DNA of 33,497 nucleotides from NCBI GenBank assembly GCA_041689775.1, contig JBDNFP010000048.1, positions 1 to 33,497 of the forward strand. The letters are read 5' to 3'. A program made the position numbers and the translations under genes. Every line of letters begins with the position of its first letter. Within the stretch, counting starts at the first letter, position 1. The stretch comes from JBDNFP01 sp041689775. GTDB lineage: Bacteria > Bacteroidota > Bacteroidia > Cytophagales > Spirosomataceae. Below the pieces are notes generated by a model. That model saw only the letters and a program-made list of their open reading frames with translations. It did no database searches and was not told where the DNA came from. Positions 16,864 through 25,232 of this stretch are shown in pieces.

Positions 16864-17160
16864 GTGAAGAGATACACAAAAGCACTTGCCAGAACTCTAT
16901 GCCTTTCGCTGGCGATGCTGGGAATTTGGGCTGCCTTCCAGTCTCCACTACCCGAAATCGCAACTCCAAATATTGACGGACTTTCGAAGGAGCGGATCAA
17001 GCTGATGAATTTTTACAACGCTCCCGCTGCGGCCCCACCCGCGCTTCGCTGACGACGAAGTACCGGGCTACCGAGGATTTCTGAGCCGAAACACGGTCAC
17101 GATGGGCGAAGTGTTGGGCGAAAGTGGCCATCACTGGTTTACATTGATGTGGAAAAATAG
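16864..17160 (+). pseudogene. Sulfatase N-terminal remnant (frameshifted, internally deleted)
   Basis: A GTG-started frame at 16864 gives a signal peptide (A-R-T-L-C-L-S-L-A-M-L-G-I-W-A-A). It then jumps straight to A-T-P-N-I-D-G-L-S-K-E-R-I-K-L-M-N-F-Y-N-A, typical sulfatase sequence. The stretch that should hold the first metal-binding Asp pair is missing. The frame stops at 17050-17052. In the +1 frame, 17028-17051 encodes C-G-P-T-R-A-S-L, the C-x-P-x-R formylglycine signature, so a frameshift lies just before the active site. Further on, L-S-R-N-T-V-T-M-G-E-V-L-G-E-S-G-H matches the usual sulfatase continuation, in yet another frame. The gene is dead. Confidence 0.8.
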
Positions 17161-17245
17161 CAAATCTGTATTAATGGCTTCGCCATTGAATTGTATTGCT
17201 CGACTTTTCAAGTATTCCCCGCAACTCTTGACATTTCAACCTCGT

Positions 17246-17407
17246 GTCGCCTTCGGTTCCATCCGTAGGGAACCCATGTTCATGATTCTGGGGCAGTCGG
17301 GGGCGGTGATGCTTTCTTTTGAGGAAAATGTTATTCCGCAAAAGCTTGATTGTGCGGAATTAAAGCAGGAATTAACAAAAGAAGGCCAAAAAATAGAGTT
17401 AAAATAA
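17246..17407 (+). pseudogene. C-terminal remnant of a FAD-dependent oxidoreductase
   Basis: The frame reads V-A-F-G-S-I-R-R-E-P-M-F-M-I-L-G-Q-S-G-A, then V-I-P-Q-K-L...E-L-T-K-E-G-Q-K-I-E. It matches the end of the enzyme at 13468-15150 (I-A-F-G-S-I-R-M-E-P-V-F-M-I-L-G-Q-S-A, then V-T-P-Q-Q-L...L-L-V-K-E-G-Q-K-L-E). The alanine-rich flavin-binding segment after G-Q-S is broken. An ATG frame beginning at 17102 joins this tail to sulfatase-derived codons and should not be called a gene. Confidence 0.82.
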
Positions 17408-17508
17408 GGTTATTTACGCTTTATGATCGGGGGTACATAGCCTAAGTATCATTTTGTGCCATCTATTTTATCTGATTTTCAACTTTCCAAGCTGTTTTTA
17501 AGTACCCA

Positions 17509-18750
17509 ATGAACCCAACTACTACTACTCGTTCCACTGCTTCGCATCTGTTTAGTATTCCCGTCATCGTGGCCGCTCTGGGCTACTTCGTCGATATTTA
17601 TGACCTGCTGCTTTTTGGCATTGTCCGTATACCCAGTCTGGTGTCATTGGGGCTTTCCGAAGAAGCGGTTTCCTCGGTGGGGGCTAGCATCCTCAATTGG
17701 CAAATGACCGGCCTACTGATCGGGGGTATCTTGTGGGGAGTGCTGGGCGATAAAAAAGGACGTTTATCCGTGCTCTTCGGTTCCATCATCACCTACTCCA
17801 TTGCCAACATCGCCTGCGGCTTCGTCCAGGATGCCGAAACGTATAAAGTCCTGCGGTTTGTTGCCGGGGTAGGTCTGGCCGGGGAGCTGGGCGCGGGTAT
17901 TACACTGGTATCCGAAATACTACCCAAAGAACTCCGTGCCATCGGCACCTCGCTGGTGGCCGGCATCGGGCTCTTGGGAGCCGTAGTGGGATACTTCACC
18001 GTCGAGTTTTTCGACTGGCGCAACGCCTATTTTATCGGTGGTGGACTCGGTATAGCCTTACTTTTACTTCGTATCGGAGTATTTGAATCGGGTATTTTTG
18101 AACATGTTAAACAACAGAAACATATCCAAAAAGGCAATTTCTTTTCCCTATTTACCAATAAAGATCGCCTGATCCGCTACCTCAAATGCATCGGCATGGG
18201 CCTGCCTACCTGGTTTGTAATCGGAATTCTGGCTACGTTCAGCAATGAATTTGGTAAAGCCCTGGGTATTGAGGAAGCCATCCGACCTGGCCTAGCCATC
18301 ATGTGGTGCTACGTGGGGTTATCCGTGGGCGATTTTTCCAGCGGATTGATCAGTCATGCGCTCAAATCTCGTAAAAAAGCGGTCTTTATCTTCATGTTAT
18401 TTACCGCCGTTGTCAGCGTAGTTTATCTCTATGCGGGAATCGACACCGCGGGACAATTATACCTGTTGTCTGGCTTGTTGGGACTTGGTATTGGCTATTG
18501 GGCCATGTTTGTGACTATTGGTGCCGAGCAATTTGGTACCAATCTGCGCGCTACCGCCGCCACTACCATACCTAATATGGTACGGGGTACGGTAGTCGTG
18601 ATGACTACCCTCTTCGGGTACTTCAAAACCTCCTTCGCCGTCACTGACTCCGGAGCCCTAGTCGGGCTTATTTGCTTTGTGATTGGATTCTATTCCATCC
18701 TCACCATTCCCGAAACCCACGGGCGAGATATGGATTTTCTGGAAGAGTAG
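17509..18750 (+). CDS. MFS transporter (metabolite:H+ symporter-like)
   Basis: A 413-residue polytopic membrane protein with about 12 hydrophobic helices. Helix 1 ends in V-D-I-Y-D-L-L-L-F-G. The loop between helices 2 and 3 carries the MFS signature as G-V-L-G-D-K-K-G-R-L-S-V. The second half has V-T-I-G-A-E-Q-F-G-T-N-L-R-A-T-A-A-T-T, reminiscent of the sugar/metabolite-acid symporter branch, and a final P-E-T-H-G-R-D motif. It should move a small organic solute across the inner membrane, plausibly a product of the exported enzymes around it. It starts 100 nt after the chimeric pseudogene and is followed by a convergent gene. The substrate cannot be read from the sequence. Confidence 0.9.
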   Translation: MNPTTTTRSTASHLFSIPVIVAALGYFVDIYDLLLFGIVRIPSLVSLGLSEEAVSSVGASILNWQMTGLLIGGILWGVLGDKKGRLSVLFGSIITYSIANIACGFVQDAETYKVLRFVAGVGLAGELGAGITLVSEILPKELRAIGTSLVAGIGLLGAVVGYFTVEFFDWRNAYFIGGGLGIALLLLRIGVFESGIFEHVKQQKHIQKGNFFSLFTNKDRLIRYLKCIGMGLPTWFVIGILATFSNEFGKALGIEEAIRPGLAIMWCYVGLSVGDFSSGLISHALKSRKKAVFIFMLFTAVVSVVYLYAGIDTAGQLYLLSGLLGLGIGYWAMFVTIGAEQFGTNLRATAATTIPNMVRGTVVVMTTLFGYFKTSFAVTDSGALVGLICFVIGFYSILTIPETHGRDMDFLEE

Positions 18751-18769
18751 AGCTAAACATAGTGTGCAT

Positions 18770-18804
18770 AAAAAAGGGGGGCACGGACATAATCCATGCA
18801 CCCC
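18770..18804 (-). terminator. Terminator of the minus-strand secreted-protein gene
   Basis: Read on the minus strand, GGGGTGCATGGA pairs with TCCGTGCCCCC (one mismatch, one G-U) and is followed by CTTTTTT. It sits between the convergent MFS and secreted-protein genes, about 45 nt beyond the stop of the latter. Confidence 0.65.
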
Positions 18805-18849
18805 AACTCTACCACGGGCAAGAATGGCAGGTTCTATCCATTTCGTTCA

Positions 18850-19242
18850 TTACTCAGCAGTTACCGGTGTTACTGTGCGAGTTGTTTCGGTCTTGATCGA
18901 GAAAGGCTTCGATGCAAGTCCTTTGCTAGTTTCTACTACGAAGGAATACTTCCCATCCAGCAGATTAGAAAGGTCAAATACCTTTAAGTAACTCTCAGAG
19001 TTACCTGACGTGTACTCACTGTACAGTACTTCACCAGTTTCAGACTTAATCGCGATGTACGACCGAGCAGGAAGATTGTTGACTGAAAGTTTGAATTTCA
19101 AACCCTCAAAAGTTTCAACGCTCATTTCTATTGTACGATCTCCGCGTACTTCGATGGTGTTGTTGCTAATATTAAATGCGTTTGCAAAGTTTGCAGTTGA
19201 TACTCCCATCACTACTGCCGCTACTAAAATAGTTCTTTTCAT
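18850..19242 (-). CDS. Small secreted beta-sandwich protein, function unknown
   Basis: A 130-residue protein with a clear Sec signal (M-K-R-T-I-L-V-A-A-V-V-M-G-V-S-T-A-N-F-A, cleavage near residue 22). The mature part has alternating hydrophobic strands, for example F-K-L-S-V-N-N-L-P-A-R-S-Y-I-A-I-K and Y-L-K-V-F-D-L-S-N-L-L-D-G-K-Y-S-F-V-V. This resembles the small Ig-like fold of type IX sorting domains and DUF3244-like proteins of Bacteroidota. It is not a sorting tail on a larger protein here, because it is the whole product. It is the only intact minus-strand gene seen, with its own terminator and a long AT-rich upstream region. The gene is confident; the function is not known. Confidence 0.8.
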   Translation of the reverse strand: MKRTILVAAVVMGVSTANFANAFNISNNTIEVRGDRTIEMSVETFEGLKFKLSVNNLPARSYIAIKSETGEVLYSEYTSGNSESYLKVFDLSNLLDGKYSFVVETSKGLASKPFSIKTETTRTVTPVTAE

Positions 19243-19277
19243 GTTGTTACGTAATTGTTAATTGTACGATTGATTTT

Positions 19278-19297
19278 ATTGTATTTTTTTAATATAA
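19278..19297. repeat. 20-bp AT-rich direct repeat, copy 1
   Basis: The sequence ATTGTATTTTTTTAATATAA occurs here and again, identically, at 19531-19550, 253 bp away. This copy lies 36 nt upstream of the start codon of the minus-strand secreted-protein gene, within its probable leader. Confidence 0.85.
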
Positions 19298-19530
19298 CAT
19301 TAAATCTTGCCCTGGGTAACGTTCCCTTCGTTTAGGTACTAGCTATTATCGTTGTTTGACTTTACAAACGTAGACATAAGGTCCTATACGAGTCAATAGG
19401 ACCGGTTGATTATAAAAAAGTTCATCTCACAATCCTATCTTTAAATTAAAATAATACAACGATTATACAAAAAGTACAACAGTTAGTTTATTATTTACTA
19501 CGGTAATTTTAGTAAAGACCCGTTCTATAT

Positions 19531-19550
19531 ATTGTATTTTTTTAATATAA
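19531..19550. repeat. 20-bp AT-rich direct repeat, copy 2
   Basis: This is an exact second copy of ATTGTATTTTTTTAATATAA. It is followed by a further ATATAA-rich stretch. The function is unknown. It could be a duplicated regulator site or the scar of a local duplication. Confidence 0.85.
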
Positions 19551-19606
19551 TACTACAATATAAGTTCTTGTGGTTGTTGAGGACTAAAAGGATCTTTTTG
19601 GGAAGA

Positions 19607-19630
19607 TAAAAAAGAGCTGCCAAAAGCTCA
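19607..19630 (-). terminator. Possible orphan minus-strand terminator
   Basis: On the minus strand, GAGCT (19629-19625), loop TTTGGC, AGCTC (19618-19614) is followed by TTTTTT (19613-19608). The stem is only 5 bp. No minus-strand gene is seen to the right, so it is either chance, the end of an unrecognised small RNA, or a relic. Confidence 0.3.
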
Positions 19631-19869
19631 ACTAAATCTAAAAATCAGCACATTAACTGTGATTTTCAATTAAACCATTGTGGCTACATCGCACGTCAGG
19701 CCCGTATTGTGTTAAATTAGGGCATTCCTGTAAGGATAAGTAGTAGGGCAAACGGGATTAAGAATTCATTATCACCCTAGAATTGGGTATTTTCCTAGAT
19801 CTGGTTCTTTTATGGTAAAAGTGTAATCATTCTTAGCCTAGACCTTGCCTCACCCAAAACGATCTTAGT

Positions 19870-21021
19870 ATGCTTTCCCGTAAAGAATTCCTTCGTTCGG
19901 CGATCGGCTTTGTCGGGTTAGGCCTGTTAGCCCCTGTCAGTGGTACCGCCGAAAGTATTACGAAATCCAACGATACTCTCCCTACCTAGTCATTTCCCGA
20001 TCTTTCGTTAAGTATCAAAGAGCCGATCAAAATTCGCTCGGTGGAACTTCTCAAAACGCGGGGTGAGCTACTTTTAGTAGTCATTCCGCTTTTTATGAGT
20101 GAGGATGCCCGCAACATCGCTACCCTGACCCACAACGCATATAGCCTCAACAACAACTACAAGTACGCCGGGATGGAACTGTATCGGTACGGTGGAAATA
20201 ACCGTTTGGGACTTACTCGGACGTACCGCCAATAAACCCGTGTTCGAATTACTAGGTCAAAAAGTCCGCAGTTCCTATGACGTGTACCTTTCCAGCTTTG
20301 ATCGCGAAAGTCCTCCCGAAAAAGTATTGGAAGAACTCAAACAGAAGCTTTACCAAACCAGCGCCAAGGAAGTAACAATTAAAATTGGCGGACGCCTGCG
20401 CACTACACCCGAAGATGACGCCCGAAGCACTAAACTACTGGGTATGGCCCGAAAATTCTGGGCGATCAGGTAGTCATTTACGCCGATGCCAATGGTTCTT
20501 TTGATGTAAAAGATGGGATTAGATTTGGCAAAATACTGGAAGGCATCGGGGCGGATATTTACGAAGAACCCCTAAACTTTGAGGAGGAAGTCGGGATGCG
20601 GAAAGTCACTAAGGCCCTTCGTAAAATAAAGGTAGCGAGCGGCGAACAGGATGCCAGTTTGTAACGTTTTCAGCGCCTTGCCAAAACCGGGTTTTATGAC
20701 ATCCTTCAACCCGATGTATGCTACACCGGAGGTATCCTGCGAACATTACAGGTAGCCAAAATCGCCCGAAAAGCGGGTATTCACACCGCACCACATATAC
20801 CCAAAGCCGATCCGTTGGAGGCACTCTTCTGGCAGGTAGTTTCGGTCTGTCCGATGCTTTATGGATTATAGGAGTACCCAGTCACGTTCAAGAACATTGA
20901 ACCCGACTAGTACACGACTTATGTACTCCTCAACGAGGAAGGAAAAATGATGATTCCTACTATCCCCGGTCTCGGGATTGAATACGAGGATTATATCCGG
21001 AAAAATGCCGAAAAAGTTTAG
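19870..21021 (+). pseudogene. Decayed enolase-superfamily gene (mandelate racemase / muconate lactonizing type)
   Basis: The start at 19870 gives an exported, Tat-like N-terminus (S-R-K-E-F-L-R-S-A-I-G-F-V-G-L-G-L-L-A-P), but codon 40 is TAG (19987-19989). Conserved family pieces then appear in shifting frames: Y-K-Y-A-G-M, V-E-I-T-V-W-D-L-L-G-R-T-A-N-K-P-V, T-I-K-I-G-G-R (catalytic-Lys region), Y-A-D-A-N-G-S-F-D and Y-E-E-P-L-N-F-E-E (metal ligands), I-L-Q-P-D-V-C-Y-T-G-G-I, and G-I-H-T-A-P-H. Further stops interrupt the later part (for example after Q-D-A-S-L and before the final E-Y-P-V), and the N-terminal capping domain appears shortened. The relic shows the locus once encoded an exported sugar-acid dehydratase or epimerase-like enzyme. 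Confidence 0.85.
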
Positions 21022-21120
21022 GAGGATTTCCGCTTCTTTTTAGGGTTCGAAAATTGAAAATATCAAGCGTAGTAGTCAAACAAAAAAAGATAACAAACAG
21101 AACCATTCCAATTGTAGCTT

Positions 21121-21975
21121 ATGAAAGCATATTGCTCTTTACTCCTTGTCTTAGTAACCCTCACCACTTCCGCCCAAACTACCCTCGAACTTGTCTACAA
21201 AAAAGTAGACAGCACCGAACTCCACATGGTGATCGATTATCCGCCCGACTACCAACCGGGCAGGAGCTACACCACCATGGTATTCTTTTTTGGCGGCGGC
21301 TGGACGGGCGGCAGCATCGCCCAGTTTGAACCCCACGCGCAATACTTCGCCAGCCGGGGTATTATTTGCGTCCGGCCCGACTACCGGGTGAAATCACGGC
21401 AAGAAACTACCCCGTTTGAATCGGTGGAAGATGCCAAGTCGGCCATAAGATACTTACGGAAAAACGCTGAGTTGCTGGGCATAGATCCGGGGCGAATCAT
21501 CGCGTCGGGCGGCAGCGCGGGTGGACACCTGGCAGCAGCAACGGCTTTATTACCCGGCTTGGATGCGCCTACGGATGACCTCACGATAGGCACCGTTCCG
21601 CAGGCCTTGGTACTTTTTAACCCCGTCATTGACAACGGCCCCAAAGGCTACGGTTACGAGCGAATCGGCGAACGCTATCCCGAGTTTTCGCCCATGCACA
21701 ACCTGAATACCATTGCGCCTCCTACCATCTTTTTCCTCGGCACCGCCGATAAGCTCATTCCGGTCAGTACGGCTCAGGAGTACAAAAAGAAAATGGAATC
21801 CAGGGGTCAGCGCTGTGACTTACATCTTTACGAAAGCCAGCCCCACGGCTTTTTTAATTACAAGGAGAAGGATACGTCTTATTTCAAAGACACCGTTCTA
21901 AAAACTGATGCCTTTCTTCAATCGCTGGGCTACCTCCAAGGCCCGGCTACGTTGGATCGGTTTTTAGTCGAATAG
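21121..21975 (+). CDS. Secreted alpha/beta hydrolase (BD-FAE / acetyl-esterase-like)
   Basis: A 284-residue protein with a Sec signal (Y-C-S-L-L-L-V-L-V-T-L-T-T-S-A-Q, cleavage near residue 19). The fold landmarks are F-F-F-G-G-G-W (oxyanion-hole region, with Phe in place of the usual His of H-G-G-G-W), the nucleophile elbow G-G-S-A-G-G (Ser132), Asp210 in G-T-A-D-K-L-I-P, and His242 in Q-P-H-G-F. This gives a complete Ser-Asp-His triad. Relatives remove acetyl or feruloyl esters from polysaccharides, so a glycan deacylase is the likeliest role. The sulfatase gene begins 82 nt downstream in the same direction. Confidence 0.85.
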   Translation: MKAYCSLLLVLVTLTTSAQTTLELVYKKVDSTELHMVIDYPPDYQPGRSYTTMVFFFGGGWTGGSIAQFEPHAQYFASRGIICVRPDYRVKSRQETTPFESVEDAKSAIRYLRKNAELLGIDPGRIIASGGSAGGHLAAATALLPGLDAPTDDLTIGTVPQALVLFNPVIDNGPKGYGYERIGERYPEFSPMHNLNTIAPPTIFFLGTADKLIPVSTAQEYKKKMESRGQRCDLHLYESQPHGFFNYKEKDTSYFKDTVLKTDAFLQSLGYLQGPATLDRFLVE

Positions 21976-22057
21976 AGGTTTGTCCAGAAAAAGCAGGAAA
22001 AGAGATTGGGTATAGTAGCTTGATAACTGCCTTACTACTATAAAACCTTCCTTGACT

Positions 22058-23482
22058 ATGATCAAGCAAATCCTGCCTGGAATCGCCGGCTTAGTACTAT
22101 GTGCGTTGATTGCGGCCTCTCCTACCGAAAACTCTCCCGAGCCGGTAGTCGGCAAGCCCAACGTGCTCATGATTGCCGTAGATGACCTGAACAATAACCT
22201 CGGTTGCTACGGCCACCCTCTCATGCAGTCGCCCAACATTGACCGACTGGCCCGACGCGGGGTTCGCTTCGACCGTGCTTACTGCCAGTTTCCGCTATGC
22301 AGTCCCAGCCGCACGGCCCTACTCACCGGCCTGCGCCCCGATGCCTCCCAGGTCTACGACCTGGCCACCCACTTCCGTACCACCATGCCCGACGTAGTAA
22401 CCCTGCCGCAGCACTTCAAGAATAACGGCTACTTTACCGCCCGGGTGGGTAAACTATACCACTACGGCGTACCCCGCGACATTGGAACCAACGGTCTGGA
22501 CGATGCCCTGTCGTGGACGACCGTGCGAAACCCAAAAGGACGCGACAAGGCTGAAGAAGATTTGATCACCAACCTTACTCCCAAACGAAGCCTGGGCTCG
22601 TCGCTATCCTTCTTGGCGGCCGACGGTACCGATGAGGAGCAAACCGACGGCATGATAGCCACCGAAGCCATTCAGCTATTGCAAAAGAATGCGGACAAGC
22701 CTTTCTTCCTGGCCGTAGGTTTTTTTCGTCCCCATTGCCCTTACGTAGCCCCAAAAAAGTACTTTGATATGTACCCCACATCCAAAATCCAACTTCCGGC
22801 TCACTCCCCAGGTGATACCTCACAATATCCCCGTGAGGCCTTGTGGACGTATCCTTTCAACTGGGGTCTGAATGAGGCGGAGAGGCGGCAGGCTATTCAG
22901 GCCTATTATGCCTCCGTCACATTTATGGATGCTCAGGTTGGTCGCGTGCTCGATGAGCTTGATAAGCTGGGATTGGCTGATAATACCATCGTGGTATTCT
23001 GGAGCGACCACGGTTACCTGCTCAGCGAGCACGGACAGTGGATGAAGCAAAGTCTCTTTGAAGAATCCGCCCGGGTACCCATGATCGTGGCCGCACCCGG
23101 CGCGAAAGGCAATGGCACCGTCAGTCCGCGAACAGTGGAATTGCAGGACATCTACCCTACGCTCGTTGACTGGAGTGGACTCTCCAAACCTTCCCACGTG
23201 GCCGGAAACAGCCTACTACCCCTGCTTGCCAATCCCAAAAAATCGTGGGACCACCCCGCCATTACCCAAACCGACCGAAACACCGGTATGGGCCGCAGCA
23301 TCCGGACCGAACGCTGGCGGTACACCATCTGGAAAGAAGGTTCCGGCGAGGAAGAACTTTACGACCACGATTCTGATCCTTATGAGCTAAAAAACCTGGC
23401 GAAGGAAGATCGTTTCCTTAAAATAAAAAATGAGTTACGAGCGAAGCTGCTCAGTAAAAGTACCCATGCTATCGAAAGATAA
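22058..23482 (+). CDS. Exported S1-family sulfatase (iduronate-2-sulfatase-like)
   Basis: A 474-residue protein. ATG 22058 is preferred over the TTG at 22052. A signal peptide (I-A-G-L-V-L-C-A-L-I-A-A-S) is followed by the first metal-ligand motif P-N-V-L-M-I-A-V-D-D-L (Asp42-Asp43), N-L-G-C-Y-G, and the formylglycine signature C-S-P-S-R-T-A-L-L-T-G (Cys81). The later metal site is W-S-D-H-G-Y (about 314-319), then G-E/S-H-G-Q-W-M-K-Q-S-L-F-E-E-S-A-R-V-P-M. The V-D-D-L, D-R-A-Y-C-Q-F and W-M-K-Q-S-L-F-E phrases resemble iduronate-2-sulfatases and choline-type relatives. It needs a formylglycine-generating enzyme from elsewhere. It should remove sulfate esters from a glycan, with the exact position unknown. 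Confidence 0.9.
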   Translation: MIKQILPGIAGLVLCALIAASPTENSPEPVVGKPNVLMIAVDDLNNNLGCYGHPLMQSPNIDRLARRGVRFDRAYCQFPLCSPSRTALLTGLRPDASQVYDLATHFRTTMPDVVTLPQHFKNNGYFTARVGKLYHYGVPRDIGTNGLDDALSWTTVRNPKGRDKAEEDLITNLTPKRSLGSSLSFLAADGTDEEQTDGMIATEAIQLLQKNADKPFFLAVGFFRPHCPYVAPKKYFDMYPTSKIQLPAHSPGDTSQYPREALWTYPFNWGLNEAERRQAIQAYYASVTFMDAQVGRVLDELDKLGLADNTIVVFWSDHGYLLSEHGQWMKQSLFEESARVPMIVAAPGAKGNGTVSPRTVELQDIYPTLVDWSGLSKPSHVAGNSLLPLLANPKKSWDHPAITQTDRNTGMGRSIRTERWRYTIWKEGSGEEELYDHDSDPYELKNLAKEDRFLKIKNELRAKLLSKSTHAIER

Positions 23483-23551
23483 GTACTAGTAAGACGAAGC
23501 AGGTTTAACACCCCATTTATATAAAAAAATCTCCCGTTTATCATACAAAGC

Positions 23552-25105
23552 ATGGTACCTCTATTAAAAACTTTCCTTCGGGTTTTCATTACCCTCATTT
23601 TCTCGACCAGCCTCTTTTTTTGTAAAAATTCAGCGCAGAAAAGTGCCGGAAAAGTAGCCGATACAAAACGCCCAAACATCCTTTTCGTCATCTCCGACGA
23701 TCAGTCCTACCCCCACGCCTCGGCCTATGGCTATAAGGCCGTCAGTACGCCTGCTTTTGACCGAGTAGCGCGGGAAGGCATCCTGCTCACCAATGCCTTC
23801 GTAGCCTCACCCGGCTGCAGCCCCTCCCGGGCCGCCCTGCTCTCGGGCCTCAACTGCTGGCAGACCCGTGAGGCCGGTACGCACGCCAGTACTTTTCCCG
23901 CCGACTTGGTGCCCTATACCGAAGTACTCGAAAAAGCTGGCTACCACGTGGGCATGACCGGCAAGGGCTGGGGCCCCGGTAAGGTGGTAGGACGGGCTCA
24001 CAATCCAGCCGGAAAGGCTTACGACAAACGTAAAATGGAAGCACCCAAGGGCATCAGCGACAACGACTACGCCGCCAACTTTCAGGATTTTATAGCCCAA
24101 AAAGCCGACGGTCAGCCATTCTGTTTCTGGTTCGGTGCCCAGGAACCCCACCGCCGCTACCCCACCGGTATAGGCGTCAAGAGCGGCATGAAGATAGCCG
24201 ATGTGAAGGTACCCGACTTCCTGCCCAATGACCCCGACATCAAGAACGACATGCTCGACTACCTCTACGAAATCCAATGGTTTGACAGCCACCTCGACCG
24301 CATGTTGCGGCTACTGGAAGAAAAAGGCGAGCTTGAAAACACGCTAGTTGTGGTTACCTCTGACAACGGTATGCCTTTCCCCCGCGCCAAAGCCAACACC
24401 TACGAGTACGGTTTCCACGTGCCGATGGCCATCCGTTGGGGCAGTAAAATCAAAGGCGGCCGCACGGTCGACGACCTAATCAGTACCGTGGACCTGGCTC
24501 CTACTTTTCTGGAAGCGGCCAGCATCAGTAATCACCCCATGCAGTTAGAGGGCCGCAGCCTGATGAAGATTTTTACCAGTAGCAAAAACGGAGTGCTTGA
24601 AAAAGAACGACAAGCCGTGTACGCCTCCCGCGAACGGCATTCCTCCTCGCGCTGGAACAACCTGGGTTACCCGCAGCGCGCCCTGCGTACCCCCGACTAC
24701 CTTTACATCTGGAACATTCAGCCCGACCGTTGGCCCGCGGGCGATCCGCAAAAATTCGAGGAGGATAGCACGCTGGGACCCATGGACGACGCCTACCACG
24801 ACATTGATGATTTCAATGAATCACCGTTGATCACCCGACGCGAGGAGTCGGGCATCAACCGCTACTTTCACCTGGCGGTGGACAAGCGCCCGGAGATGGA
24901 GCTCTACGATATCCGCAAGGACCCTTACTGCCTGACGAACCTGGCTCAGCAACCCGCGCATCAGGCTACCCGCCAGAAACTGGAAAAGCAGATGAAGGAC
25001 TACCTAACCAAAACGAACGATCCGAGAATGAGTCCCAATGGGGAAACTATCTATGAATCCTATATCCGGTACAGCCCGATTCGGAAGTACCCGGAGCCAA
25101 AGTAG
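23552..25105 (+). CDS. Exported S1-family sulfatase (sulfoglucosamine-sulfohydrolase-like)
   Basis: A 517-residue protein. The hydrophobic N-terminus ends in S-L-F-F-C, possibly a weak lipobox. Core motifs are R-P-N-I-L-F-V-I-S-D-D-Q-S-Y-P-H (Asp49-Asp50), the formylglycine site G-C-S-P-S-R-A-A-L-L-S-G (Cys89), M-T-G-K-G-W-G-P, Q-E-P-H-R-R-Y, and V-T-S-D-N-G-M (Asp271-Asn272) completing the metal site. The V-S-T-P-A-F-D-R-V-A start and the P-H-R-Y phrase resemble N-sulfoglucosamine sulfohydrolases. It lies 69 nt after the other sulfatase, and the two differ enough to act on different linkages of the same sulfated glycan. Confidence 0.9.
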   Translation: MVPLLKTFLRVFITLIFSTSLFFCKNSAQKSAGKVADTKRPNILFVISDDQSYPHASAYGYKAVSTPAFDRVAREGILLTNAFVASPGCSPSRAALLSGLNCWQTREAGTHASTFPADLVPYTEVLEKAGYHVGMTGKGWGPGKVVGRAHNPAGKAYDKRKMEAPKGISDNDYAANFQDFIAQKADGQPFCFWFGAQEPHRRYPTGIGVKSGMKIADVKVPDFLPNDPDIKNDMLDYLYEIQWFDSHLDRMLRLLEEKGELENTLVVVTSDNGMPFPRAKANTYEYGFHVPMAIRWGSKIKGGRTVDDLISTVDLAPTFLEAASISNHPMQLEGRSLMKIFTSSKNGVLEKERQAVYASRERHSSSRWNNLGYPQRALRTPDYLYIWNIQPDRWPAGDPQKFEEDSTLGPMDDAYHDIDDFNESPLITRREESGINRYFHLAVDKRPEMELYDIRKDPYCLTNLAQQPAHQATRQKLEKQMKDYLTKTNDPRMSPNGETIYESYIRYSPIRKYPEPK

Positions 25106-25232
25106 TACTATAATGAGAGTTCATTTAACCGCTCCGGCGGCCCGGCGCAAAGTGCGCCAAGACTCTACGCTGAGTACACCGAGCATCAAGAGACTCGAAA
25201 CTAGTTGGAAAGATTCTTAAAAAACCAGGCTT

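Larger units (their letters stand above)
19243..19869. other. Long AT-rich intergenic region
   Basis: These 627 bases contain no supported gene on either strand. They lie between the divergent secreted-protein gene and the enolase-like pseudogene. Contents noticed are a 20-bp direct repeat, a short minus-strand hairpin with a T-run (19607-19630), and a weak minus-strand promoter candidate (TTTG at 19368-19365, then 19 nt, then TAGCTAGT). No tRNA-like fold was recognised. Confidence 0.6.

Noticed and set aside
17102..17407. A 101-residue ATG frame that looks like a short hypothetical gene
   Set aside because: Its first part is out-of-place sulfatase sequence and its last part is the tail of a FAD oxidoreductase. 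It is a chance fusion of two relics, so it is listed as pseudogene pieces.
25113..25220. A 35-codon ATG frame between the sulfatase and quinoprotein genes
   Set aside because: It is short, basic and low-complexity, with no recognisable signal or homology, and lies in a 127-nt gap. The evidence is too weak for a gene call.
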